A program made the position numbers and the translations under genes. A DNA stretch of 64,000 bases from Pseudonocardia sp. (GTDB taxonomy: Bacteria > Actinomycetota > Actinomycetes > Mycobacteriales > Pseudonocardiaceae), in the NCBI RefSeq assembly GCF_029263155.1, contig NZ_JAJCYB010000076.1, forward strand, positions 47,506-111,505, in the 5' to 3' direction. How positions within the stretch are numbered: the first letter of the stretch is position 1; every line of letters starts with the position of its first letter. Under the pieces are notes generated by a model, which was not told the origin of the DNA, did no database searches, and worked only from the letters and a program-made list of their open reading frames with translations. This document shows, piece by piece, positions 24,972 through 32,889 of this stretch.

Positions 24972-25528
24972 TGCGGGCACCGCGGCTGAGCCCGCTCCAG
25001 GCGATCCGGAAGGTCCTGGGGCGCGACGAGTTGCCCGCGGGGTTCACCGGGCGGCTGGAGCCCGACGAGCGGGTGCTCGCCACGGCCGCGCTGACCGACG
25101 GTGGGCACGTCGTCGTCACGTCGTGGGGCCTGTGGATCCCCGACGTCGACGGCACGCGCCGCGTCGGCTGGCACCTCGTCAGCAAGGCGGCCTGGAGCTC
25201 CGGGCCCGGTTCGGGGGGCGCGATCGAGCTGATCGAGGCCCGCGAGGAGGCGGCCGGAGGCGCGGTGCTGCTCGCCGACCTGCCGCCGCGGCGGCTGCGC
25301 CTCGCCGCTGCGGGCCGGGTGCCCGAGACGGTGCACGAGCGCGTCACGTCCTCGATCCGCAGCCGCCACCACCGCGACCTGCCCGGCGGCGGCGCCTGGT
25401 TCGTGCAGCGCAAGGTCGCCGGCCGCGACGGCTTCGTCCTGCAGGTCCGCCCCGACCCCGGCACCGACCCGGCGGCGGTCCGCGCACTCGCCGCCGACGC
25501 CGCCCGCACCCTCGGGCTCTCCGGATGA
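24971..25528 (+). CDS. Conserved hypothetical protein downstream of dnaG
   Basis: A 185-residue protein of no recognised domain. It has a beta-rich centre (LEPDERVLATAALTDGGHVVVTSWGLWIPD, WHLVSKAAW) and a C-terminal part with HHRDLPGGGAWFVQRK. It has no signal peptide or membrane segment. The centre resembles small PH-like actinobacterial proteins that often follow dnaG, a comparison made from memory. It overlaps dnaG by one base (TGATG) and the methyltransferase by ATGA, so it is co-translated with both. Function unknown. Confidence 0.75.
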   Translation: MRAPRLSPLQAIRKVLGRDELPAGFTGRLEPDERVLATAALTDGGHVVVTSWGLWIPDVDGTRRVGWHLVSKAAWSSGPGSGGAIELIEAREEAAGGAVLLADLPPRRLRLAAAGRVPETVHERVTSSIRSRHHRDLPGGGAWFVQRKVAGRDGFVLQVRPDPGTDPAAVRALAADAARTLGLSG

Positions 25529-26286
25529 GCGCCACCACCTGGGACCCGGCGCTCTACCTCGACTTCGACGACCACCGCTCCCGCCCCTTCCACGACCTGC
25601 TCGCGCGCGTCGGGGCGGCCCGGTCCCGGCGTGTCGTCGACATGGGGTGCGGTCCCGGGCACCTGACCGCGGTGCTCGCGGCCCGCTGGCCCGGCGCCGC
25701 GGTCACCGCCTTCGACTCCTCCGCCGAGATGGTGGCGGCCGCGCGCGAGCGGGGCGTCGAGGCGGAGCAGGTCGACGTGCGCGACTGGACGCCTGCCCCC
25801 GACACCGACGTCGTGATCACCAACGCGGTGCTGCAGTGGGTGCCCGAGCACCCGGTGCTGCTCCCGCGCTGGCTCGCCGCCCTGCCGGCCGGGGCGTGGT
25901 TCGCGATGCAGGTGCCCGGGAACCTCGACGCCCCGTCGCACGCGCTGGTCCGCGAGCTGCTCGACGAGCCGCACTGGCGGGGCAGCACCGACCTGCGCGA
26001 CGGCACCGCCGTCCTCGACCCCGCCGGCTACGCCGACCTGCTCGCCCCCGCCTGCGCCGTCGACGCCTGGGAGACCACCTACCTGCAGCGGCTCACCGGC
26101 GACGACCCGGTGCTGAACTGGATCAGCGCCACCGCGCTGCGCCCCGTGCGAGCCGCCCTGCCCGAGGCCGACTACCGCGCCTTCCGCGCCGAGCTGGCGC
26201 CCCGGTTGCGCGCCGCCTACCCGGCGCGCGCCGACGGCAGCACGTGGTTCCCGTTCCGCCGGGTCTTCGCGGTCGCCCGCGTGTGA
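25525..26286 (+). CDS. tam: Trans-aconitate 2-methyltransferase-like SAM methyltransferase
   Basis: A 253-residue class I SAM methyltransferase. SAM motif I is VVDMGCGPGHL (about residues 38-48), acidic motif II AFDSSAEMV, and TNAVLQWVPEHPVLL and FAMQVPGNLDAPSH are signature stretches of the Tam family. Tam methylates trans-aconitate, a by-product that inhibits the citric acid cycle. The start ATG overlaps the previous stop (ATGA). Tam identity is from family pattern; substrate not proven. Confidence 0.88.
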   Translation: MSATTWDPALYLDFDDHRSRPFHDLLARVGAARSRRVVDMGCGPGHLTAVLAARWPGAAVTAFDSSAEMVAAARERGVEAEQVDVRDWTPAPDTDVVITNAVLQWVPEHPVLLPRWLAALPAGAWFAMQVPGNLDAPSHALVRELLDEPHWRGSTDLRDGTAVLDPAGYADLLAPACAVDAWETTYLQRLTGDDPVLNWISATALRPVRAALPEADYRAFRAELAPRLRAAYPARADGSTWFPFRRVFAVARV

Positions 26287-26406
26287 TCAACACGGACGAG
26301 ATCCACCTCAGGGGGCTCGGCGGTCCGTGGAACCCCGCTGGTGTGGATCTGGTGCGTGGCCGGTAAACCGGGCGCCGCCCCGGCGGGCGGCTGTCATGAT
26401 CAGTTC

Positions 26407-26877
26407 ATGCAGCAGATCGCCAAGGGCCTGCTGAACTGGGCGTCGATCCTCGAGGAGAAGACGCGCGCGCAGGCCCTGCAGACCGCAGGTATGCCGTTCG
26501 TCCGCCCGCACGTCGCGCTGATGCCCGACGCGCACCTGGGCATGGGCTCCACGGTGGGCAGCGTGATCCCCACGGTGCGCGCCGTGATGCCCGCCACCGT
26601 CGGAGCCGACATCGGGTGCGGCATGGCCGCCGTCCGCACGCAGCTGACCAGGGCGGACGTGGACGCCCGCCCGCTCGGTGCGCTGCGCGAGGCGATCGAG
26701 GCGGCGGTCCCGCCCGAGGCGATGGTGGGGATCGAGTGGCGGGCGGAGAACGCCGAGGCGTTCCTGGACGAGATCCCACGGGCCTACAAGGACATCGACC
26801 AGGTGATGGAGGACGCGAAGGACCTGGTGCGGATCGACCACACCCTCCGCCAGGTCCTCAACGTCAAGGGCGACTGA
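26407..26877 (+). pseudogene. rtcB: Internally deleted rtcB (RNA-splicing ligase) remnant
   Basis: The 156-residue frame joins the first about 95 residues of RtcB to its last about 50. The N-terminal part has MPDAHLGMGSTVGSVIPT and GADIGCGMAAVRT (Asp and Cys of the metal site). The C-terminal part has FLDEIPRAYKDIDQVMEDAKDLV and RQVLNVKGD. A normal RtcB is about 390-400 residues, so some 240 residues, including most metal-binding histidines and the guanylylated histidine, are missing without breaking the frame. The junction falls near PPEAMVGIEW. It is almost certainly inactive as a ligase. Whether the peptide is still expressed is open; no RtcB-associated archease gene is near. Confidence 0.8.
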
Positions 26878-26885
26878 TCGATTGG

Positions 26886-26906
26886 CGGCCGCGAACACCG
26901 CGGCCG
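26886..26906. terminator. Terminator hairpin after the rtcB remnant
   Basis: CGGCCGCG (26886-26893) pairs perfectly with CGCGGCCG (26899-26906) across a 5-nt loop, 8 nt after the stop. Confidence 0.6.
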
Positions 26907-26964
26907 TCGAGCAGTTGTCCCGAGCCGCCCCGAACTGTCGGCGCCACCGGATACCGTCTCGTCC

Positions 26965-27261
26965 ATGACCAGACCCGACATCGCCCGGCTGGAACGCCGG
27001 CTCGACGCGCAGGGCCGCCGCATCGACGCTCACGACGAGAACTTCCGTGCGTTCTCCGACACCATCGTGCACATCAGCCAGACCGTCGATGCGCACACGG
27101 CGACCCTGGATGCGCATACGGCGACGCTGAACGAGCACACGGCGACGCTGAACGAGCACACCAGGCAGCTCACGACCCTGCAGGAGACGCAGGCCGAACA
27201 CAGCGAGCAGTTCGTGGCCGTGCGGGAGACCCTGGCGGAGATCCTGCGCCGGCTCCCGTAG
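26965..27261 (+). CDS. Small coiled-coil protein with heptad repeats
   Basis: A 98-residue, all-hydrophilic protein predicted to be one long coiled coil. A 7-residue unit (DAHTATL, DAHTATL, NEHTATL, NEHTRQL) is repeated four times, encoded by four 21-nt DNA repeats at 27088-27171. There is no signal or membrane segment. TACCGT ends 7 nt before the ATG. It lies just upstream of the response-regulator/reductase fusion. Function unknown; the repeat number probably varies between strains. Confidence 0.65.
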   Translation: MTRPDIARLERRLDAQGRRIDAHDENFRAFSDTIVHISQTVDAHTATLDAHTATLNEHTATLNEHTRQLTTLQETQAEHSEQFVAVRETLAEILRRLP

Positions 27262-27353
27262 CCGCCTGCGGCCTCGCCGCACGGTCCCGACCCGCGCTAG
27301 TTTCGACGGCAGCCGTGCAGCACCGCACGCACCGCCCGCCGCTGGGAGCCCCG

Positions 27354-29012
27354 TTGCCCAAGCCCGTCCTGATGACCGTCGACGACGACCCCGGCGTCAG
27401 CCGCTCGGTCGCCCGTGACCTGCGCCGCCGCTACGGCCAGGACTACCGGATCGTGCGCGCCGAGTCCGGTGCCGACGCCCTCGACGCCCTGCGCGAGCTG
27501 ACCCTGCGCGGCGAGCCGGTGGCCGCGATCCTCGCCGACTACCGGATGCCGCAGATGAACGGCATCGAGTTCCTGGAACAGGCCATGGACGTCGCGCCGC
27601 ACGCCCGCCGCGCCCTGCTCACCGCCTACGCCGACACCGACGCCGCGATCCAGGCGATCAACGTCGTCGACGTCGACCACTACCTGCTCAAGCCGTGGGA
27701 CCCGCCCGAGGAGAAGCTCTATCCGGTCGTCGACGCGCTGGTGGAGACCTGGCGTGCGGTGGGGCAGCGGCCGGTCGACGAGATCCGGGTGGTGGGGCAC
27801 CGGTGGTCGGCCGAGTCGTTCGCGGCGCGCGACTTCCTGGCCCGCAACTCGGTGCCCTACCGCTGGTACAGCTGCGACGACGCCGAGGGCGCCCGGTTGC
27901 TCGACGCGGCGGGCGCCGGCACCGACGACCTGCCGGTCATCGTCACCACCGACGGCACGGCGCTGCGGGCCCCGAGCGACGCGGAGATCGCGAGCGCCTG
28001 CGGGCTCACCGTGGACCCGGCGGGGGAGTTCTACGACCTGATCGTCATCGGCGGCGGCCCGGCCGGGCTGGGCAGCGCGGTGTACGGGGCGAGCGAAGGT
28101 CTCGACACGGTGCTGGTCGAGCGGCAGGCGACCGGCGGGCAGGCCGGGCAGAGCTCGCGGATCGAGAACTACCTCGGCTTCCCCGACGGGGTGTCCGGTG
28201 CGCAGCTCACCGACCGGGCGCGCCGGCAGGCCGCGAAGTTCGGCGCCGAGGTGCTCACCGCGCGCGACGTCGTGGCACTGGAGGCGCGGGGCTCGGCCCG
28301 GGTCGTGAAGTTCGGGGACGGCACCGAGATCGCCGCGCACTCCGTCGTGCTCGCCACCGGCGTGTCCTACCGGAGCCTCGACGCGCCGGGAGTCGCCGAG
28401 CTCGCCGGCCGCGGGGTCTTCTACGGCTCGGCGGCCACCGAGGCACCCGCCTGTGCGGGGGAGGACGTCTTCGTCGTCGGCGGGGCGAACTCGGCCGGGC
28501 AGGCGGCGGTGTTCTTCGCCCGGCACGCGGCCACGGTCACCGTGCTGGTGCGCGGCCCGGACCTGGCGGCGTCGATGTCGCACTACCTGATCAAGCAGCT
28601 CGACGCGATCGACAACGTGCGCGTGCGCACCGGCACCGAGGTGGTCGAGGCGTGCGGTGACGGGCACCTGCAGCGGCTGGTGCTCGCGGACCGGAGCACG
28701 GGGGAGAGGGAGACCCTCGACGCCGGGTCGATGTTCGTGTTCATCGGCGCCGCGCCGCGCACCGAGTGGCTCGACGGGGTGGTGGAGCGCGACGCGCGCG
28801 GGTTCGTCCGCACCGGGCCCGATCTCGTCGTGAACGGGAGCCCGCCCCCGGGGTGGAACCTGGACCGGGCGCCCTACCACCTGGAGTCGAGCGTGCCCGG
28901 CGTGTTCGTGGCGGGCGACGTGCGGGCTGAATCGGTGAAGCGGGTCGCCAGCGCCGTCGGCGAGGGCGCGATGGCGGTGACGCTGGTGCACCGCTACCTG
29001 TCCGAGCAGTAG
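27354..29012 (+). CDS. Response regulator / glutaredoxin-like / thioredoxin-reductase-like fusion
   Basis: A 552-residue three-domain protein. Residues 1-130 are a receiver domain (VDDDPGV acidic pocket, phosphoacceptor Asp62 in LADYRMPQMNG, Lys113 in LLKPW). Residues 135-215 are thioredoxin-fold but with WSAES in place of a CxxC. Residues 225-552 are an FAD/NADPH reductase (GGGPAGLGSAVYGASEG, GGANSAGQAAVFFARHA, ending VFVAGDVRAESVKRVASAVGEGAMAV). In thioredoxin reductase a CxxC follows GVxY; here the text is FYGSAATEAPAC, so the redox pair is absent. It is probably a redox sensor or signalling oxidoreductase. TTG at 27354 is chosen because GGGAG precedes it; GTG at 27315 is an alternative. 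Confidence 0.87.
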   Translation: MPKPVLMTVDDDPGVSRSVARDLRRRYGQDYRIVRAESGADALDALRELTLRGEPVAAILADYRMPQMNGIEFLEQAMDVAPHARRALLTAYADTDAAIQAINVVDVDHYLLKPWDPPEEKLYPVVDALVETWRAVGQRPVDEIRVVGHRWSAESFAARDFLARNSVPYRWYSCDDAEGARLLDAAGAGTDDLPVIVTTDGTALRAPSDAEIASACGLTVDPAGEFYDLIVIGGGPAGLGSAVYGASEGLDTVLVERQATGGQAGQSSRIENYLGFPDGVSGAQLTDRARRQAAKFGAEVLTARDVVALEARGSARVVKFGDGTEIAAHSVVLATGVSYRSLDAPGVAELAGRGVFYGSAATEAPACAGEDVFVVGGANSAGQAAVFFARHAATVTVLVRGPDLAASMSHYLIKQLDAIDNVRVRTGTEVVEACGDGHLQRLVLADRSTGERETLDAGSMFVFIGAAPRTEWLDGVVERDARGFVRTGPDLVVNGSPPPGWNLDRAPYHLESSVPGVFVAGDVRAESVKRVASAVGEGAMAVTLVHRYLSEQ

Positions 29013-29015
29013 CCC

Positions 29016-29819
29016 TCAGGCCAGGCGCTCGGCCGCCTCGATCCCGCGCGTGCAGCCCCGCTCCAGCGCCCGGGCCCGGCGCAGCCGCTCCAGCAGCCGC
29101 AGCGGTGTGGCGGCCAGCCCGGGCCTCCCGTCCCGCGCGGTCACGTCCAGCCGGTCGCCGCGCAGCGTTCCCCGGACGCTCCAGCTCTCCCAGCGCTCCC
29201 GGTCCGGGGAGTGGTCGTGGCCGTGCGCGAGGGTCGGCGCTCCGTCGCCGCGCAGCGGGCCCGGCCCCAGATCCACGGTGGGGCCCGACCAGTCCGGTGC
29301 CGAGGCCACGTCGAGGCGCAGCCCCGCGCCGTCGTCGCGGACGAGCAGCGCGTCCCGGTCGGCGTCTCGCCGCGGAGGCAGCTCCACCGTGCGGTCCACC
29401 CGGTCGAGCCGCACGAGCACCCGGGGCAGGTACCACCAGTTCTCCCGCCGCAGCAGCGGGGTGTCGGCGATCGCCCGGGCCGGGGGGAACTTGCGCAGCT
29501 CCTGTTCGAGCAGGTCGTCGGCGAAGCGCTCGCCGGTCAGGTCCGCGGCCACCGTGACGCGCCCGATCGCGGCGCGGCCGGCCGCGCCCCCGGGCAGCGA
29601 GCGCGAGTCCGTGACGGTGAACGCGACCGCGACCGCCTCGGCGATGGGTGTGGCGAGCGCGGCGCGGTCGTAGGTCAGCGCCACGCAGGGCACCGCCGCG
29701 CCGGTGGCCGTGCGCTCCACGAGGGGCAGCACGGTGGCCGCCGACGGGGTCCCGTCGGCGCCGAGCCAGGCCAGCTCGCCGCTGCGGGCCTGCCGCCACA
29801 GCCGCGCGAAGTCGGTCAC
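29016..29819 (-). CDS. Conserved hypothetical, PPOX-like split-barrel N-terminus
   Basis: A 267-residue protein of no certain function. The first about 150 residues have the look of an FMN-binding split barrel (LAWLGADGTPSAATVLPLVE, VAVAFTVTD, AIGRVTVAADLTGERF). The rest is charged and unmatched. Starting at the GTG at 29819 fits the first conserved strand. Its stop is 3 nt from the convergent fusion gene, leaving no terminator, and it is divergent from cstA. It may be a pyridoxamine-phosphate-oxidase-family member. Confidence 0.65.
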   Translation of the reverse strand: MTDFARLWRQARSGELAWLGADGTPSAATVLPLVERTATGAAVPCVALTYDRAALATPIAEAVAVAFTVTDSRSLPGGAAGRAAIGRVTVAADLTGERFADDLLEQELRKFPPARAIADTPLLRRENWWYLPRVLVRLDRVDRTVELPPRRDADRDALLVRDDGAGLRLDVASAPDWSGPTVDLGPGPLRGDGAPTLAHGHDHSPDRERWESWSVRGTLRGDRLDVTARDGRPGLAATPLRLLERLRRARALERGCTRGIEAAERLA

Positions 29820-29906
29820 CTCGTGGATCCTGCCATCGGCCCGGACCGGTGCTAGCGTCCCTCCATCCGGTGACGTCGGGGTCGCCGCGCGTGTCGAGGA
29901 GGTCCG

Positions 29907-31670
29907 ATGCCCGCCATCGTCGTGGCGCTCACCGTGTTGGCGATGTTCGCCCTCGGCTACCGCTACTACTCCAGCTATCTCACCCGCAAGGTGTTCGCCC
30001 TCGACGCGGCGTTCGTCACCCCCGCGCACACCATGGGCGACGGCATCGACTTCGTGCCGACCAACAAGCACGTGCTGTTCGGGCACCACTTCACCTCGGT
30101 GGCCGGCGCCGCGCCGATCGTCGGGCCGTCGATCGCGGTGTTCTGGGGCTGGGGCCCGGCGCTGGCGTGGGTGGTGCTGGGCACGATCTTCGCGGCCGGG
30201 GTGCACGACTTCGGCTCCATCGTGGTGTCGGTCCGCCACCGGGCGAAGAGCATCGGTACGCTGGCCAGCGACGTGATCAACAAGCGGGCCCGGGCGCTCT
30301 TCCTGCTGATCATCTTCTTCCTGCTCACGCTGGTGAACGCCGTGTTCGCCGTGGTCATCGGCAACCTGTTCGTGGCCAACCCGGGCGCGGTGCTGCCGAT
30401 CCTGCTGGAGATCCCGCTGGCGATCGGCATCGGCCAGTACATCTACCGCACCCGCACGCCCGCCCTGATCCCGTCGATCGTCGGCGTCGTCGTGCTCTAC
30501 CTGACGATCCCGCTCGGCCAGCTGGTGCCGATCTCGGTCGCCCCGATCGCCGAACTGCTGGGCGTGGAGCCCGAGCGCAACGTGTGGGTGGTGCTGCTGT
30601 TCGCCTACACGTTCATCGCCGCGCGGCTGCCGGTGTGGATGCTGCTCCAGCCGCGCGACTACATCAACTCCCACCAGCTGTTCATCGCGCTCGGGGTGAT
30701 CCTGCTCGGGATCGGCGTCGGCATGAACACGATCGTCGCGCCGGTGCTCAACGACACCCCCGAGGGTTCGCCGAGCTGGTTCCCGTTCCTGTTCATCACG
30801 ATCGCCTGCGGGGCGATCTCGGGGTTCCACAGCCTGGTCTCGTCGGGCACCACGTCCAAGCAGATCGACAAGGACACCGACGCGCGCTACGTCGGGTACA
30901 TGGGCTCGCTCGGCGAGGGCTCGCTCGCCATGGGCGCGATCCTCGCCTGCACCGCGGGCGTGGCGGCCACCCAGGTCGAGTGGAACGCCCTCTACGCCGA
31001 CTTCTCCACCGCCTCGGGCGGGGCCACCGGCAACTTCGTGGCCGGGATCGCGTCCTTCGCGGGCAACCTGGGCGTGCCGATCGCGCTGGGCACGATCTTC
31101 GCCGCCGTCGTCGTGATCAGCTTCGCGGCCACGACGATGGACACCGGTGTCCGCCTGCAGCGCTACATCGTGCAGGAGATCGCCGAGGTCGCCGGGGCGC
31201 GCAGGCTCTCCCGCAACGCCACCGCCGCCACGACGGTCGCGGTGGTCGTGCCGATGGCGATGGCGCTGCTGCCCGGCGGCGGCGACGCGGGCTACACCTT
31301 CGGCGTCCTGTGGCAGCTGTTCGGCACCACCAACCAGCTCACCGCGGGCCTGGCGCTGGCCGTCATCGCGGTCTGGGTGACTCGCAACGGCCGCAACGCC
31401 GTCGCCGTCCTCGTCCCGCTGGTGTTCCTGCTGGTGATGACGTCCTGGGCGCTGATCCTGAACCTGGTGCGGTTCGTCGGGGAGGGCGAGTGGGTGCTGG
31501 TGCCGCTCGACGCGATCATCTTCGTGCTCGCCGTGTGGCTGATGGTGGAGGCGGCGACGGCCCTGCGCAGCGCCCGCCGCGCCGCGGCGACCGGGTCTCC
31601 CGACCCCTCGGTGGCGCAGGCAGGACCGGGCGACGGGCGTGGCGCAGGTCCCGACGAGCGTGAGCGCTGA
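29907..31670 (+). CDS. cstA: Carbon starvation protein A (peptide/pyruvate transporter family)
   Basis: A 587-residue polytopic membrane protein with about 15 hydrophobic segments. Diagnostic CstA stretches are PTNKHVLFGHHFTSVAGAAPIVGP near residue 50, LGTIFAAGVHDF, LYADFSTASGGATGNFVAG and LWQLFGTTNQL near the C-terminus. CstA proteins import peptides or pyruvate under carbon limitation. GAGG precedes the ATG. It is followed, with overlap, by a small Cys-Cys-ending protein and an ArsA-family ATPase, a recurring group. The C-terminal about 35 residues are polar and overlap the next start. Confidence 0.94.
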   Translation: MPAIVVALTVLAMFALGYRYYSSYLTRKVFALDAAFVTPAHTMGDGIDFVPTNKHVLFGHHFTSVAGAAPIVGPSIAVFWGWGPALAWVVLGTIFAAGVHDFGSIVVSVRHRAKSIGTLASDVINKRARALFLLIIFFLLTLVNAVFAVVIGNLFVANPGAVLPILLEIPLAIGIGQYIYRTRTPALIPSIVGVVVLYLTIPLGQLVPISVAPIAELLGVEPERNVWVVLLFAYTFIAARLPVWMLLQPRDYINSHQLFIALGVILLGIGVGMNTIVAPVLNDTPEGSPSWFPFLFITIACGAISGFHSLVSSGTTSKQIDKDTDARYVGYMGSLGEGSLAMGAILACTAGVAATQVEWNALYADFSTASGGATGNFVAGIASFAGNLGVPIALGTIFAAVVVISFAATTMDTGVRLQRYIVQEIAEVAGARRLSRNATAATTVAVVVPMAMALLPGGGDAGYTFGVLWQLFGTTNQLTAGLALAVIAVWVTRNGRNAVAVLVPLVFLLVMTSWALILNLVRFVGEGEWVLVPLDAIIFVLAVWLMVEAATALRSARRAAATGSPDPSVAQAGPGDGRGAGPDERER

Positions 31671-31941
31671 GGGCGGCCCGGGCCGCCTGCGGGCGGCCTG
31701 GCGGGCGGTCGAACGCGTCCACGACGAGGTCTTTGTCGAGCCGCTGCGGCGGGCGGGGGCCCGGGAGGTGCGCCGCCAGGACGACGTCCTGCGCGCGCTC
31801 GTGCTGCTGGAGTCGCTGGGCGTGGACAACCCGGTCGCCTACGAGACGCTCGACCTGGTGCCCTACCTCGTGGCCGACCTGCACGCCTGGCACCAGCGGA
31901 TGGGGCGGGCCGAGTTCGGCGACGCGGGCGTCTGCTGTTGA
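31639..31941 (+). CDS. Cory-CC-star family small protein (C-terminal Cys-Cys)
   Basis: A 100-residue helical protein ending GVCC immediately before the stop codon, the hallmark of the family called cory-CC-star. The body is charged and helical (RLRAAWRAVERVHDEVFVEPLRRAG, NPVAYETLDLVPYLVADLHAWHQRM) with no membrane segment. It overlaps the end of cstA by 32 nt; an in-frame GTG at 31660 would reduce this to 11 nt. Its stop overlaps the TTG start of the ArsA ATPase (TTGA). The role is undescribed. A vicinal Cys pair at the tail could bind a metal or arsenite, carry a modification, or be handed to the ATPase as a client. Family name is from memory. Confidence 0.75.
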   Translation: MAQVPTSVSAEGGPGRLRAAWRAVERVHDEVFVEPLRRAGAREVRRQDDVLRALVLLESLGVDNPVAYETLDLVPYLVADLHAWHQRMGRAEFGDAGVCC

Positions 31942-32858
31942 GCGAGCTGCGCTTCCTGGGTGGCAAGGGCGGGGTGGGCAAGACCACCCTCGCCGCCGCG
32001 ATCGGGCTGCGCGAGGCCCGGCGGGGCCTGCGGACGCTGGTGGTGTCCACCGATCCGGCCCACTCGCTGGGGGACGTGCTGGGCACCGGCCTGGGGGAGG
32101 AACCCCGGGAGGTCGTGCCCGGGCTGTGGGCCGCGGAGATCAGCGGCCGGGGCCAGGCCCGCCGGCGCGTCGAGCAGATCGTCGCGGACGCGGCGGACGC
32201 GGTGCCCCGCGAGGTCCTGCCCGCGGTCCGCGCGCACCTCGAGCGGGCCGTCGACAGCCCGGGGACGGTCGAGGCCGCGCTGCTCGACCGGCTGACCGAG
32301 CTGGTCGAGCGCGTCCCCGCCGACTTCGACCGGCTGGTCGTCGACAGCGCCCCGACCGGGCACATGCTGCGGCTGCTCACCCTGCCCGAGCTGGTCACAC
32401 CGTGGATCGAGGGCCTGGCCGGGCAGCGCAGGCGCTCCCGGGACACCGACCGCATGTTCGCGGGCATGCTCGGCCGGGGCGAGGAGACGCCCGACCCGCT
32501 GCTCGCGCGGCTGCACGCGCGCCGCGACCGGATGGCCGCGTTGCACCGGCGGTTGCGGACCGACGCCGAGGTCAACCTGGTGGTGGTGCCCGAGCGGGTG
32601 GTCTGGGCCGAGACGGTCCGCGCCCTCGACGTCCTCGGCGGGGCCGGGATCGCGGCCGGTGCGGCGGTGGTCAACCGGGTGGTGCCCGCCGGCGAGACCG
32701 GGCTGCTCGGTGCGCGCCGGGTCGCCCAGACCGAGGTGCTGGACGCGGTCCGGGCCCGCTTCGGCGCGACGGTCGAGGTCCCGCTGCTGCCCGAGGGACC
32801 CACCGGCCCTGACGCGCTGGGCACCGTGATCGACATACTGGTCGACGCGGGATGGTGA
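31938..32858 (+). CDS. ArsA/GET3-family ATPase
   Basis: A 306-residue deviant-Walker-A ATPase. The P-loop is GKGGVGKTTLAAA (about 9-21) with the signature lysine, switch I STDPAHSLGD, and switch II VVDSAPTGHMLRLLTLPE, all typical of ArsA/GET3. Only one ATPase half is present, so it must dimerise. It lacks the obvious paired arsenite cysteines of plasmid ArsA and no arsenite pump or ArsR is near, so arsenic resistance is not implied. Association with CstA and a Cys-Cys tail protein suggests a role in inserting or recycling one of them. TTG start, overlapping the previous stop. Confidence 0.88.
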   Translation: MSELRFLGGKGGVGKTTLAAAIGLREARRGLRTLVVSTDPAHSLGDVLGTGLGEEPREVVPGLWAAEISGRGQARRRVEQIVADAADAVPREVLPAVRAHLERAVDSPGTVEAALLDRLTELVERVPADFDRLVVDSAPTGHMLRLLTLPELVTPWIEGLAGQRRRSRDTDRMFAGMLGRGEETPDPLLARLHARRDRMAALHRRLRTDAEVNLVVVPERVVWAETVRALDVLGGAGIAAGAAVVNRVVPAGETGLLGARRVAQTEVLDAVRARFGATVEVPLLPEGPTGPDALGTVIDILVDAGW

Positions 32859-32889
32859 GCCGACCCGCGGACAGGCCTACTCTCGAACT

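Noticed and set aside
27354..29012. Thioredoxin reductase (TrxB)
   Set aside because: The fold matches but the CxxC redox pair is missing, and a receiver domain is attached.
31938..32858. Arsenite resistance ATPase
   Set aside because: There is no ArsB, ArsR or ArsD nearby, the protein has one ATPase half, and the Cys arsenite site is not evident.
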